Source: an uncultured Dorea sp. (lineage in GTDB: Bacteria; Bacillota; Clostridia; Lachnospirales; Lachnospiraceae). From it: DNA of 64,000 bases. Every line of letters begins with the position of its first letter. Positions within the stretch are counted from its first letter, which is position 1. A program made the translations under genes and the position numbers. The notes under the pieces were generated by a model. The model did not search any database, had not been told where the DNA came from, and was given only the letters and a program-made list of their open reading frames with translations. The stretch is from contig CAJUFA010000001.1 in the NCBI GenBank assembly GCA_910585725.1, positions 178,912-242,911 of the forward strand, read 5' to 3'. Shown here piece after piece: positions 32,660 through 40,753 of this stretch.

Positions 32660-35620
32660 TTAATCATTGACTATATCCTCCAATTCCTCCATATTATATA
32701 TTCTGGATTCTCTTAAATTCCCTGTCGGATAATCAAAGATCAAAGTATCCCCCGACACATCGACAAGATACGGCAGCCTGGCCAGCACTTCAAATTGTCC
32801 GTCAAGCAGCTCTCCATAACTATAACCGTCCACCTCCATATACCGCGCCACAAGGTAATCACCGGCTTTCACCACATCCGTCAGATAGGTGTCTTCTTCC
32901 AGACGTGCAATCTCTCTTCCCGTCTTTTTATCGTATACAATCGGTGTTCCGTGGAGAGGCGATTCGATGCGGAAGTTATCTATGATAAATTCCTCGTCTA
33001 ATTCGTCGCCCGATACTTGCCGGTCTTTTATTTTGTATGTTTTTTCACGAAGCAGTTCGCCGCTGCCTGCGGAATAGACAGATATTCTTCCGTCGTCGTA
33101 AGTGACTTCCAGATATGACTCCCCTTCCTCCCTGATAAACTGCTGATCTATCACCTGGTCTGAATCCGGGATCTCTTCTTCCCTGACCAACGTCCCATCT
33201 TTTCCATATACCCGGAACCGCTTATAAGAATATAGCATCGCCGTCTCTCCATCCGCGCTGACTCTTGCTTCATCATGATGATAATCCGGATCATAGGAGA
33301 AGACTTCCGCCTCCGGATGTTCTTCGTACCGCATAATCCTGACCACGGATCTGTCCATACTTCCGGCTGCAGCCATCTCTCCTGACAGACCAATCAGGTC
33401 GCTTACATACTCTTTCCTGTAACGGGATGTAAGCCGGGCATTTTCATCAAAAAAGCACATCTCTTTCTCTGTAATTACCATTGCACGCATCTCTTCCACC
33501 GCAAATCGGAGAATATTCCCCTCTGCGGCCGCCAGCGGCGTCTGTTCTCCCGTAACCGGGTCCATCTTCACAAGGACATTGTCCGCCGCGACATAGATTC
33601 CGCTTTCATCCGCCTGTACCCTGATGTCCGTATCCGCCTGAAAACCTCCCGTTTCTTTACCCTTTTCCGCATCAATAACAGCAAATGCCGCTCCGTCCTG
33701 TCCGTATACCGCAAGCGCAAGATATTTGCCGAAAAAACCACCCTCATAATGTTCATAACCAGAATCCGAATAAAAAACCGTGCACATATCCTCTCCCGCC
33801 GACTCCGCCATGTCTTCTGCGTGCGCCAGATCATAGACACCAAGCGACCCGTCATGAAAACTTACCGCCAGCTTCGAACCGTCGTGATTCAGAGCGAACA
33901 GATTGTCTTTTATGCCTATATTCCGGCTCTTTCCGGCAAAATCAATTTTACATCTGACCTCCCCTGTCTTTGCGTCATATACTGTGGCGTAAGTATCTCC
34001 CTCACAGATTCCGGCCGCGGTCTTTCTGTCTTCGGAAACACAGATGGACGCAGCGATACCGCCTGTCCACAACTCATTCTGTTCCTGGATGTCATATGCC
34101 TTAATCCCTTCCTCTCCCGCATACAGGATCGTATCTGCGTCCAGATACCGTATCTGCGATATGGCAGAAGATCCTGCCGGAAGCTTCGCCGTCACATCCC
34201 CTCTCTTTGTATCGAATATGACCACATCCTGACCGCACAAAGCCGCCGCGCTCTCCCCGCCCGGCGCTATCGCCATATAAAGGGGCGCCGAAGGCAGCTC
34301 TATCGTCTTATATAGCTTATAACCGTCAGACAGGTCATACACGCCTGCAGTATCCGTAAGCACTTTCCTGATGCCGGGCACATGTTCCGGCATCCATTGA
34401 CCTGAGGATTCTGACATCACTGTCCTGACATGCCTTTTTGCTTCTTCCACATCTCCATGATCCAGAGCCGTCTGCGCATATTCCGTTAGCTTCAGCCATT
34501 TCTCCATGGACTGCATTCTCTTCAACCCTGCAAATGCGGTGATTCCGCCCATTAAGAATATCGTCGGAAACACAATTACCGCTGTCCGTCTCCATCTGCG
34601 CCATCTGCACATGCGCGGGTCGTCTCTGCGCAGATTCAGAAACGCCTGTTTCATCTCATCGGCCGTCTGATAGCGGAATCCCGGATTCGGCCTCATAGCC
34701 CTGGCGATAATCCGGACAATCTGGGAATTAGCCGTCTTATCCGATAACGGTACAACCGCCGTCGCATCCTTCGGCGGCCGCACCCCGCCAAGAAGATGAT
34801 ATAACGTGGCGCCCACGCTGTAGATATCCGACCTTATATCTGGCGTCACAAGCCGCTTTCCCTCCGAACCGGAAGCCCCCGATATATCCGACGCATTCCA
34901 CACACTCGACAATCCGTGAATTCCCGACACGCCCCGCATACCTGAGAGTCCGTCCGAGCCCGCCAAGATCAATGTCGCCGCTTCGTCTTCCGGGATATTC
35001 TCCGACGCCATGGTCAATGTCACATCCGCGCCTTCTCTGATTCCCGCGCTCTCCCCCTCATATTGTGACGAGAAGTCAAACCCATAGTGTTCCGGGGACG
35101 CATACCCCACGCTGCAGCCGATCACGCCTTCTTCGCCAAGAGCAAGCGCTATATTGAAATCAATCAGGCAGATATTGCCATCCTGAGTCAGCATCAGATT
35201 CGCCGGCTTAATATCACTGTGCACATATCCTTTCGGCGGAGAACCATGTATCGGACTATGGAGATAGCAAAGCGCGTCAAGCAGCTGAATCGCCCATCTG
35301 ACCACCTGTGCCTGAGAAAACCTCTCTCCTCTTTTTAACGCCTTGTCAAGGCTCTCTCCTTCTATGTACTCAATCACCGTATAAACCGCTTCACCCTCTA
35401 CAAAGAAATCATATACTTTTGGAATATACGGATGATTCAACTCCTTTAAAACGTCAACCTCCCGCCGCAGGAATTCCTGTCTGGTCGCTAATTTCCGTTT
35501 ATCAATCTTTAGGGCGACCTTCTTCTTCAGACGAAGATGCCATGCCAGATAGACGTTTCCGCCGCCTCCGGCGCCTAGTTTTCCAATTATTTCATATGTT
35601 GAACCAATAATCTGTGACAT
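32660..35620 (-). CDS. Receptor Ser/Thr protein kinase with beta-propeller ectodomain
   Basis: 986 aa. Kinase domain (about 8-330) with GAGGGGNVYLA Gly-loop, catalytic Lys38 (VALK) and YVHSDIKPANLML, where HRD is HSD but the catalytic Asp136 is kept. DFG is DFN (154-156), with the metal-binding Asp kept. An insert of about 80 residues, poor in order, lies between SPEHYG and the DIRSDIYSVG helix. One membrane helix (about 343-363) follows a basic RWRRWRR stretch. The outer part (about 430-980) is a repeat-rich beta propeller of WD40/PQQ type, for example DGSKLAVSFHDGSLGVYDL. It would sense an outside signal and phosphorylate cytosolic targets; the FHA and PP2C genes of the tad unit are the likely partners. 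Its promoter carries the shared motif. Confidence 0.92.
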   Translation of the reverse strand: MSQIIGSTYEIIGKLGAGGGGNVYLAWHLRLKKKVALKIDKRKLATRQEFLRREVDVLKELNHPYIPKVYDFFVEGEAVYTVIEYIEGESLDKALKRGERFSQAQVVRWAIQLLDALCYLHSPIHGSPPKGYVHSDIKPANLMLTQDGNICLIDFNIALALGEEGVIGCSVGYASPEHYGFDFSSQYEGESAGIREGADVTLTMASENIPEDEAATLILAGSDGLSGMRGVSGIHGLSSVWNASDISGASGSEGKRLVTPDIRSDIYSVGATLYHLLGGVRPPKDATAVVPLSDKTANSQIVRIIARAMRPNPGFRYQTADEMKQAFLNLRRDDPRMCRWRRWRRTAVIVFPTIFLMGGITAFAGLKRMQSMEKWLKLTEYAQTALDHGDVEEAKRHVRTVMSESSGQWMPEHVPGIRKVLTDTAGVYDLSDGYKLYKTIELPSAPLYMAIAPGGESAAALCGQDVVIFDTKRGDVTAKLPAGSSAISQIRYLDADTILYAGEEGIKAYDIQEQNELWTGGIAASICVSEDRKTAAGICEGDTYATVYDAKTGEVRCKIDFAGKSRNIGIKDNLFALNHDGSKLAVSFHDGSLGVYDLAHAEDMAESAGEDMCTVFYSDSGYEHYEGGFFGKYLALAVYGQDGAAFAVIDAEKGKETGGFQADTDIRVQADESGIYVAADNVLVKMDPVTGEQTPLAAAEGNILRFAVEEMRAMVITEKEMCFFDENARLTSRYRKEYVSDLIGLSGEMAAAGSMDRSVVRIMRYEEHPEAEVFSYDPDYHHDEARVSADGETAMLYSYKRFRVYGKDGTLVREEEIPDSDQVIDQQFIREEGESYLEVTYDDGRISVYSAGSGELLREKTYKIKDRQVSGDELDEEFIIDNFRIESPLHGTPIVYDKKTGREIARLEEDTYLTDVVKAGDYLVARYMEVDGYSYGELLDGQFEVLARLPYLVDVSGDTLIFDYPTGNLRESRIYNMEELEDIVND

Positions 35621-35659
35621 TCCGCTCTCCTGTATAAATGCAAACGCTTTATCGTTATT

Positions 35660-35688
35660 ATTATACGATATTATACATTATTCTGCAA
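35660..35688 (-). promoter_or_regulatory. Promoter of the receptor kinase gene (shared motif)
   Basis: Minus strand TTGCAG (35683-35688), 17-bp spacer, TATAAT (35660-35665), followed by AATAAC; plus strand GTTATTATTATACG is identical over 14 bases to the tad promoter. Confidence 0.85.
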
Positions 35689-35720
35689 TATTTTCTTTCC
35701 AAATAAAAACATCAACTACA

Positions 35721-35755
35721 AAGGCTTTGAGAAAGACAACCTCTCTCAAAGCCTT
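35721..35755 (-). terminator. Terminator of the LRR surface protein gene
   Basis: A 12-bp stem, AAGGCTTTGAGA with TCTCAAAGCCTT, around an 11-nt loop. On the minus strand it is followed by TGTAGTTGATGTTTTTATTT, so the U-run is displaced by about 10 bases. It lies about 60 bp past the stop codon at 35816. Confidence 0.65.
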
Positions 35756-35815
35756 AAATGTGTAATCCATATTCATGTCAGACAGTCTGTCCTTACGCTT
35801 TACACTTTCCGGCGA

Positions 35816-37558
35816 CTATCTAAAACATCTTTTCTTTGACACGATCGTCATGCAGATACCTGCCGCCAATACGGAGATTACCATCCATGGCAATACCGGC
35901 GCCGCATCTCCTGTCTTTGGAGCGCCTGCTCTTCCGGAAGTACCCGATCCATTTCCGGAACCCGTACCGTTCCCGGCAGCGCCGTTTACAGCCGTATTAC
36001 CCTCCGAACCTGACGCACTTGATCTATCTAATATGGTCAGTTCCGTGTCAACGGAAGCGAAGGTATATTCTAATGTAACGTTATGTTTTCCGACAGAGAG
36101 TGTATCTAAGTACTTCGATGCAAAAGTGAGGAGTGTGGAACCTTCTCTCAACGTATAATTGCTCTCGTCCACCTTAACGCCATCCATATACGCACATACG
36201 AAATCCTTAACATCTCCCGTACATTTGATTGTCGCTCCGTTACCCCCGCCTATGACATAGGTATAATCCGTCACCTCCGGAACAATTCTCAACTCTTCCT
36301 TATCCGGAGACGTCGTACCCGCCGGCTCCTTAGGCGCTGTAAAAACTTCCCATACCATCTTTGATCCGATCGCCTGCCTTACTTCCGGCGTCCATGTGGA
36401 ATTTCCGTCGGGATACTTTGCTGTCGCAGTTACATTCTGGAAGGGCTCTTCACTAGCCTGATCCTTGGCAATATCAGGAGCGTCTCCTTCAAATGTAACG
36501 CTGTCAAGTCCGCTGCAATCTGCGAAAGTTTCATGACCTATTGTCTTTACATTATTCGGAATCGTTATTTCAAGTAAACTCTCACATCCCTGAAACGCTT
36601 CATACTCGATTGCGGTAACTCCTTTAGGGATTGTTATATTCACAAGATTCGCACATCTCTGGAACGTGGCGGCGCTGATCTTTGTTATATTCCCTGAAAT
36701 TGACACTTCTGTTAAAGCTGTACATCTATAAAACGCACCATCTCCTATTTCTATTACACTAGATGGAATCGCAATCTTCTTAAGACTTGTACAGCCTCTA
36801 AACGCAGAGTTCTCTATTCTTGTCAGGCTATTCGGAAGGGATATCTCCGGCAAACTTTCACAACTCCAAAACGCACCGAATCCTATCTCTGTAACCCCTT
36901 CCGGAATTAAAACTTTTTTCAGATTTACACATCTGTCAAACGCATACTCCCCTATTTCTTTTACGCTGCCCGGAATAGATACCTCCGCCAGATTATTACA
37001 GTTCCAAAACGCACCATAGCCTATGCCTGTAATCCCTTCTTCGATCTTTATGGAAGTTATCTGAGCCACCAGCGAATCGCCTATAGATTCTACCAGTTCC
37101 TGATCTGGTACTCCACTTCCGGAAACTGTCAGCACTCCGTCCGTCAGTTCCCATGTGATACCATTCGTCGTAGTACCAGTCGACCTGGCAGAATCCTGGG
37201 CCATGATATCATCACCTTCAGCCAACTCAACCGACGACGCCGTCTCATCTGCTTCGCTGTCCGTTTCTGAATCTGCTTTCTCTGCCCCGGTTTCATTCTC
37301 TGTTTCATGATTTTCTGTTTCATAATTCTCTGAAACTGTTTTTGCATCCTCAAGAGTGTCAACGCCATCCGTTCTTGTTTCCACACTCGCGCTGTCTGTT
37401 TCCGTTTCATTTGCTATAAGCTCATCCTTTGTCTCTGCCTCAGAAATCACCGTCAAAGCCTCCGGCAAACTTCCGTCCGTCTCTGCCGCAAATGCCAGTG
37501 TACTGCCAGACAGCACAAGGTTTACCGCCAGCATAACGGCAATCCATCTCCTCTTCAT
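35816..37558 (-). CDS. BspA-like leucine-rich-repeat cell-surface protein
   Basis: 580 aa. Signal peptide MKRRWIAVMLAVNLVLSGST with cleavage near AFAAE. An acidic Thr/Glu-rich spacer (about 30-125) with ETENHETENET-type repeats is followed by LRR_5/BspA-type repeats (about 165-380), e.g. IGYGAFWNCNNLAEVSIPGS. A C-terminal domain and a Ser/Gly linker end in APKTGDAAPVLPWMVISVLA and a basic KKRCFR tail. This is the layout of a sortase substrate, though the motif is PKTGD-like rather than LPXTG. BspA-type LRR proteins often bind host or bacterial surfaces. Its promoter carries the motif shared with the tad operon. Confidence 0.9.
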   Translation of the reverse strand: MKRRWIAVMLAVNLVLSGSTLAFAAETDGSLPEALTVISEAETKDELIANETETDSASVETRTDGVDTLEDAKTVSENYETENHETENETGAEKADSETDSEADETASSVELAEGDDIMAQDSARSTGTTTNGITWELTDGVLTVSGSGVPDQELVESIGDSLVAQITSIKIEEGITGIGYGAFWNCNNLAEVSIPGSVKEIGEYAFDRCVNLKKVLIPEGVTEIGFGAFWSCESLPEISLPNSLTRIENSAFRGCTSLKKIAIPSSVIEIGDGAFYRCTALTEVSISGNITKISAATFQRCANLVNITIPKGVTAIEYEAFQGCESLLEITIPNNVKTIGHETFADCSGLDSVTFEGDAPDIAKDQASEEPFQNVTATAKYPDGNSTWTPEVRQAIGSKMVWEVFTAPKEPAGTTSPDKEELRIVPEVTDYTYVIGGGNGATIKCTGDVKDFVCAYMDGVKVDESNYTLREGSTLLTFASKYLDTLSVGKHNVTLEYTFASVDTELTILDRSSASGSEGNTAVNGAAGNGTGSGNGSGTSGRAGAPKTGDAAPVLPWMVISVLAAGICMTIVSKKRCFR

Positions 37559-37609
37559 CTTTCAAATTCTCCTTCTCTGTCTCTTACCTTATTAAATTAT
37601 ATCGTTAAT

Positions 37610-37638
37610 ATTATACGTCTTATCGAATCATATTGCAA
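37610..37638 (-). promoter_or_regulatory. Promoter of the LRR surface protein gene (shared motif)
   Basis: Minus strand TTGCAA (37633-37638), 17-bp spacer, TATAAT (37610-37615), followed by ATTAAC; one base differs from the tad copy in the 14-bp block. Confidence 0.85.
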
Positions 37639-37722
37639 TAATAATTTAATAAATAATTCCATTAATTATCTCCATGATGTATAATAAGGATAAATTTTAA
37701 CCAATATTTACGGAGGTCAGAG

Positions 37723-37799
37723 ATGAGAAAACGAATTAACTACTCGGTGCAGTTTTAGGACTGACAGCAGATTGCATCGAGGTTAATAAAAAATCTTAA
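37723..37799 (+). pseudogene. Remnant of a small gene (frameshifted leader peptide)
   Basis: A TATAAT box (37680-37685) and an ACGGAGGTCAG site precede an ATG that opens MRKRINYSVQF and stops. One base out of frame the reading continues LLGAVLGLTADCIEVNKKS and a stop at 37799. A basic start followed by a hydrophobic stretch is the look of a signal or lipoprotein leader, so this may be the 5' stub of a lost secreted-protein gene. The rest of the 303-bp gap (37559-37861) holds the LRR gene promoter and the leader of the methyltransferase gene. Confidence 0.4.
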
Positions 37800-37861
37800 C
37801 TTATGTTGTCAGGAACTGCGCCGATCAATTCAATATAATAATGTAAAAGGGAGCAGTTTAT

Positions 37862-38650
37862 ATGAATAAAGAGAAATTAAAATCAATCTGGAAAAAAGAA
37901 GAAAGCATTGCATATATAAAAGGATGGGACTTTTCACATATCCATGACAGATATGATGAAGAATATGATCTGCCATGGGATTACAAAGAGATCGTAAAGC
38001 AGTATTTAAACGACGATCTTAATCTCCTGGATTATGATACCGGCGGAGGTGAATTTTTACTGTCTCTGGAGCATCCTTTTGATAAAACATCTGCAACCGA
38101 AGATTATAAACCAAACGTTCAAATATGTAAAGAAAGATTACTGCCTTTAGGAATTCATTTTAAAGAATGTAATGCTCCTTCTGCGATTCCATATAAAGAT
38201 GAAGCATTTGATATGATCATTAACCGGCATGGAAGTTTTGACTCGCAAGAATTGTACCGTCTGCTGAAGAAAGACGGAATCTTCGTTACAGAGCAGGTCG
38301 GAGGCGATAATGAGAGAGATCTGGTTGATATGATACTTCCAGGAACGCCAAAACCTTTTCCACATCTGAATCTCAAAGAACAAAGAAAAGTATTTGAAGA
38401 AGCCGGATTTCAAATACTCGACGCACAGGAGGCATATCGGCCCATTCGTTTCTATGACGTAGGCGCTTTTGTATGGTTCGCACACATTATTGAATGGGAG
38501 TTCCCGGGTTTCTCTGTCGACAAATGTTTTGAACGACTATTGAATATGCAGAAGATTCTTGAAGACAAAGGAGAAGTCAAAGGAACTATTCATCGTTTTT
38601 TAATAGTTGCAAAGAAATCAAAGATCCCGCAGCAGACTAACAGGGCGTAA
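37862..38650 (+). CDS. Class I SAM-dependent methyltransferase
   Basis: 262 aa, Methyltransf_11-like. The SAM-binding motif I is LLDYDTGGGEFLLSL (the Gly-rich loop after the first strand), the acidic end of strand two is near TSATEDYKPN, and the post-motif stretch is IPYKDEAFDMIINRHGSFD. A helix-rich C terminus ends in IHRFLIVAKK. No target can be named. The AAAGGGAGCAG site fits the ATG. It is a lone plus-strand gene of somewhat lower GC, between the surface-protein gene and the O-antigen-ligase-like gene. Confidence 0.88.
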   Translation: MNKEKLKSIWKKEESIAYIKGWDFSHIHDRYDEEYDLPWDYKEIVKQYLNDDLNLLDYDTGGGEFLLSLEHPFDKTSATEDYKPNVQICKERLLPLGIHFKECNAPSAIPYKDEAFDMIINRHGSFDSQELYRLLKKDGIFVTEQVGGDNERDLVDMILPGTPKPFPHLNLKEQRKVFEEAGFQILDAQEAYRPIRFYDVGAFVWFAHIIEWEFPGFSVDKCFERLLNMQKILEDKGEVKGTIHRFLIVAKKSKIPQQTNRA

Positions 38651-38664
38651 AAAAACCAGACATC

Positions 38665-38706
38665 GGGGCTGTCAGAAAATACTGTTTACCTTTTTTCGAC
38701 AGCCCC
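38665..38706 (-). terminator. Terminator of the O-antigen-ligase-like gene
   Basis: A 9-bp stem, GGGGCTGTC with GACAGCCCC, around a 24-nt loop. The minus strand continues GATGTCTGGTTTTTTT, giving an eight-base U-run. It lies between the convergent ends of the methyltransferase and the ligase-like gene and serves the latter best. Confidence 0.65.
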
Positions 38707-38717
38707 AAAGCAATAGA

Positions 38718-40484
38718 TCACAATTCCATAGAAAGCAGCATTTCCTTATATTCTTCCGGCAGCTCAAGCTCCGGCTTATCCTGAATCCTATAAGCCAGTT
38801 CATCTGTCTCGTCCAGCACTTCCCCCATCATATCCGGGATCTCCAGAACTTTCTGTCTGCAGAACTCCGCGCTTTCTTTATCCCCCGCCTGTTCATAGAG
38901 CTGAACGCCCACATACAACATATCGAAGTAATCCAGATATTCCTCTAACTCATACCTTGCCAGCGCAATTGCTTTCTGCTTATATTCGATCATCCTCTCA
39001 AAATCCCCTTCTGCATACGCAAGCCTGGCTTTCGCGCTGCAGGCCAGAGACGCCGACTGATTCAGCGCCAGAATATTATCCGCCAATCGCTCCATCTCCT
39101 CCTCATCTTCCGCGCCTGGAAGCATCTTAAGCCATGCGTCGGTACATCCGGGATACAGATCCGCCGCCGTCTCATAGCTTCCGCACCGATAGAACCCGGA
39201 GACAACCCCAAGCCAGCAATTGACCACAATCAGTACGCCTGCCGCCGGAATCCAGATCCTTGGAGTAATCTTCCTCTCGCCGCCGCTTTCCGTGTCCATC
39301 GCCAATAACAGTACGAATCCAATCACTATAAACTGCAGGTCGAAATCAAACATACAATGCACTGATACCGCAAAAAGAAGCATGCGCCTGGTCAGACCCG
39401 TCTGCTTTGCCATGAAACTCTTCACGACAGCCATAACCATAAGCGCCGCCGGAATCCATCCCACATCCAGCAACACCTGCATCAATTCATTATGGATATT
39501 AAGTACAGAATACACCCCTGTCTGAAAGGAGCCCTGAAGGTAATAATATCCCATATAGCCAAGCCCCAGCGGATGACGCAAGATCACCGGCAAGGCGTCT
39601 TTATAATAAAGCAGACGCCCCAGGAATGTACTTGTATTCGCAAACGACGTCAGGTAACGCCCCACATTCGATACATTTCCCGTCAGCATGACATATAATC
39701 CGCTCAGCGCAACCATCCCGGCTATCAATAGCAGCAATATTTTCCGAACCCCGGAACCCTTATGAAAAATTATATAACCTGTCAATACCGCCAATAATAC
39801 GAAAAAAGACGTCCGGCTTCCGGTCAGTACAACGCCGAATAACAAGACTATAATATTGACAATCTGCCGTCTGTTCCATACATCTTTCCCAGTCAAAATG
39901 ACCGCGCCAGTAATCAAATATAATGCAAAAGCGTTCGGATATTGAAAAAACCCGGCCAGTCTCTTATTTACCCAAAAATAATCTCTCCATAGGGGGATCT
40001 GCCCTAACCCAATTGATAGAACCGTCATAAATCCTCCCGCCAAAGGGACTGTATCCAGAAGCGCCTCTCTTTCCTTCTGTATCTGCATGATAACCACCAG
40101 AAACAGAAGCAGCGGAAGGAATTTCACGAATCCAAAAATCGCCATTCCATGGTCAACCGCCCAGACCATGCTCGCGCCGTAGGAAATTACCAGCAAAAGT
40201 ATAGAAATCCATGTCAAATTTATCTTAATAACCATTACGCCTGATTTCTTTAATAAATACAGAAGATACCCTGTCAAAATAACCGAGAACAGACATGATG
40301 CCCATTCATAGAATCCGCCGCATAAAAAGGGAGCCGCCAGCAAAAATACCTGCGATACACGGATATTGTAATCTTGCATATCCGCTTTCCCCACATTCTG
40401 CACGCCTTCTTTATTTACTTTCCCATTTATTACCTTCTTATTTTTCCTCTTATTTGTTTTCTTCTTCACGCTCTTCTTAGACAT
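38718..40484 (-). CDS. O-antigen ligase/polymerase-like membrane protein with C-terminal TPR
   Basis: 588 aa from the ATG at 40484, chosen for GGAAGAGG at 7-bp spacing. A very basic start (MSKKSVKKKTNKRKNKKV) is followed by about ten to twelve membrane helices. The central part has AGFFQYPNAFALYLITGAVI, LTGSRTSFFVLL and the periplasmic-loop signature HPLGLGYMGYYYLQ with NIHNELMQVLLDVGWIPA, typical of the Wzy_C/O-antigen ligase family. The last about 150 residues form TPR-like helices. It would transfer or polymerise a lipid-linked glycan outside the membrane; in a Gram-positive this points to a capsule, teichoic or glycoprotein glycan. No other glycan genes flank it. Its promoter has the motif shared with the tad operon. 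Confidence 0.85.
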   Translation of the reverse strand: MSKKSVKKKTNKRKNKKVINGKVNKEGVQNVGKADMQDYNIRVSQVFLLAAPFLCGGFYEWASCLFSVILTGYLLYLLKKSGVMVIKINLTWISILLLVISYGASMVWAVDHGMAIFGFVKFLPLLLFLVVIMQIQKEREALLDTVPLAGGFMTVLSIGLGQIPLWRDYFWVNKRLAGFFQYPNAFALYLITGAVILTGKDVWNRRQIVNIIVLLFGVVLTGSRTSFFVLLAVLTGYIIFHKGSGVRKILLLLIAGMVALSGLYVMLTGNVSNVGRYLTSFANTSTFLGRLLYYKDALPVILRHPLGLGYMGYYYLQGSFQTGVYSVLNIHNELMQVLLDVGWIPAALMVMAVVKSFMAKQTGLTRRMLLFAVSVHCMFDFDLQFIVIGFVLLLAMDTESGGERKITPRIWIPAAGVLIVVNCWLGVVSGFYRCGSYETAADLYPGCTDAWLKMLPGAEDEEEMERLADNILALNQSASLACSAKARLAYAEGDFERMIEYKQKAIALARYELEEYLDYFDMLYVGVQLYEQAGDKESAEFCRQKVLEIPDMMGEVLDETDELAYRIQDKPELELPEEYKEMLLSMEL

Positions 40485-40564
40485 CCGCCGTCCTCTTCCT
40501 TTGCATATTATCTTCTGCATACGTTTTGCATATAAAAATTATTTTATTTCAAAATATAGTTTTT

Positions 40565-40593
40565 ATTATACGACATTACGCACCTTTTTACAA
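40565..40593 (-). promoter_or_regulatory. Promoter of the O-antigen-ligase-like gene (shared motif)
   Basis: Minus strand TTGTAA (40588-40593), 17-bp spacer, TATAAT (40565-40570), followed by AAAAAC; it matches the tad-type block GTTnTTATTATACG on the plus strand. Confidence 0.8.
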
Positions 40594-40642
40594 TAAGAAC
40601 AAAACTGTCATTTGATGAACGTTTTTTAGAAAATCAAAAGGC

Positions 40643-40671
40643 GCATGGAATGTAGATTCTACATTCCATGC
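40643..40671 (-). terminator. Terminator of murA
   Basis: A long perfect stem, GCATGGAATGTAGA with TCTACATTCCATGC, and almost no loop. The minus strand continues GCCTTTTGATTTTC. It lies about 80 bp past the murA stop codon. Confidence 0.7.
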
Positions 40672-40753
40672 ACCTTACCGTTATAATAATACTTTATTGT
40701 TTTGTGCTGAATAATTTTCCAAGAGTGCAGCTTTACAAAGGCAGCGGATTATA

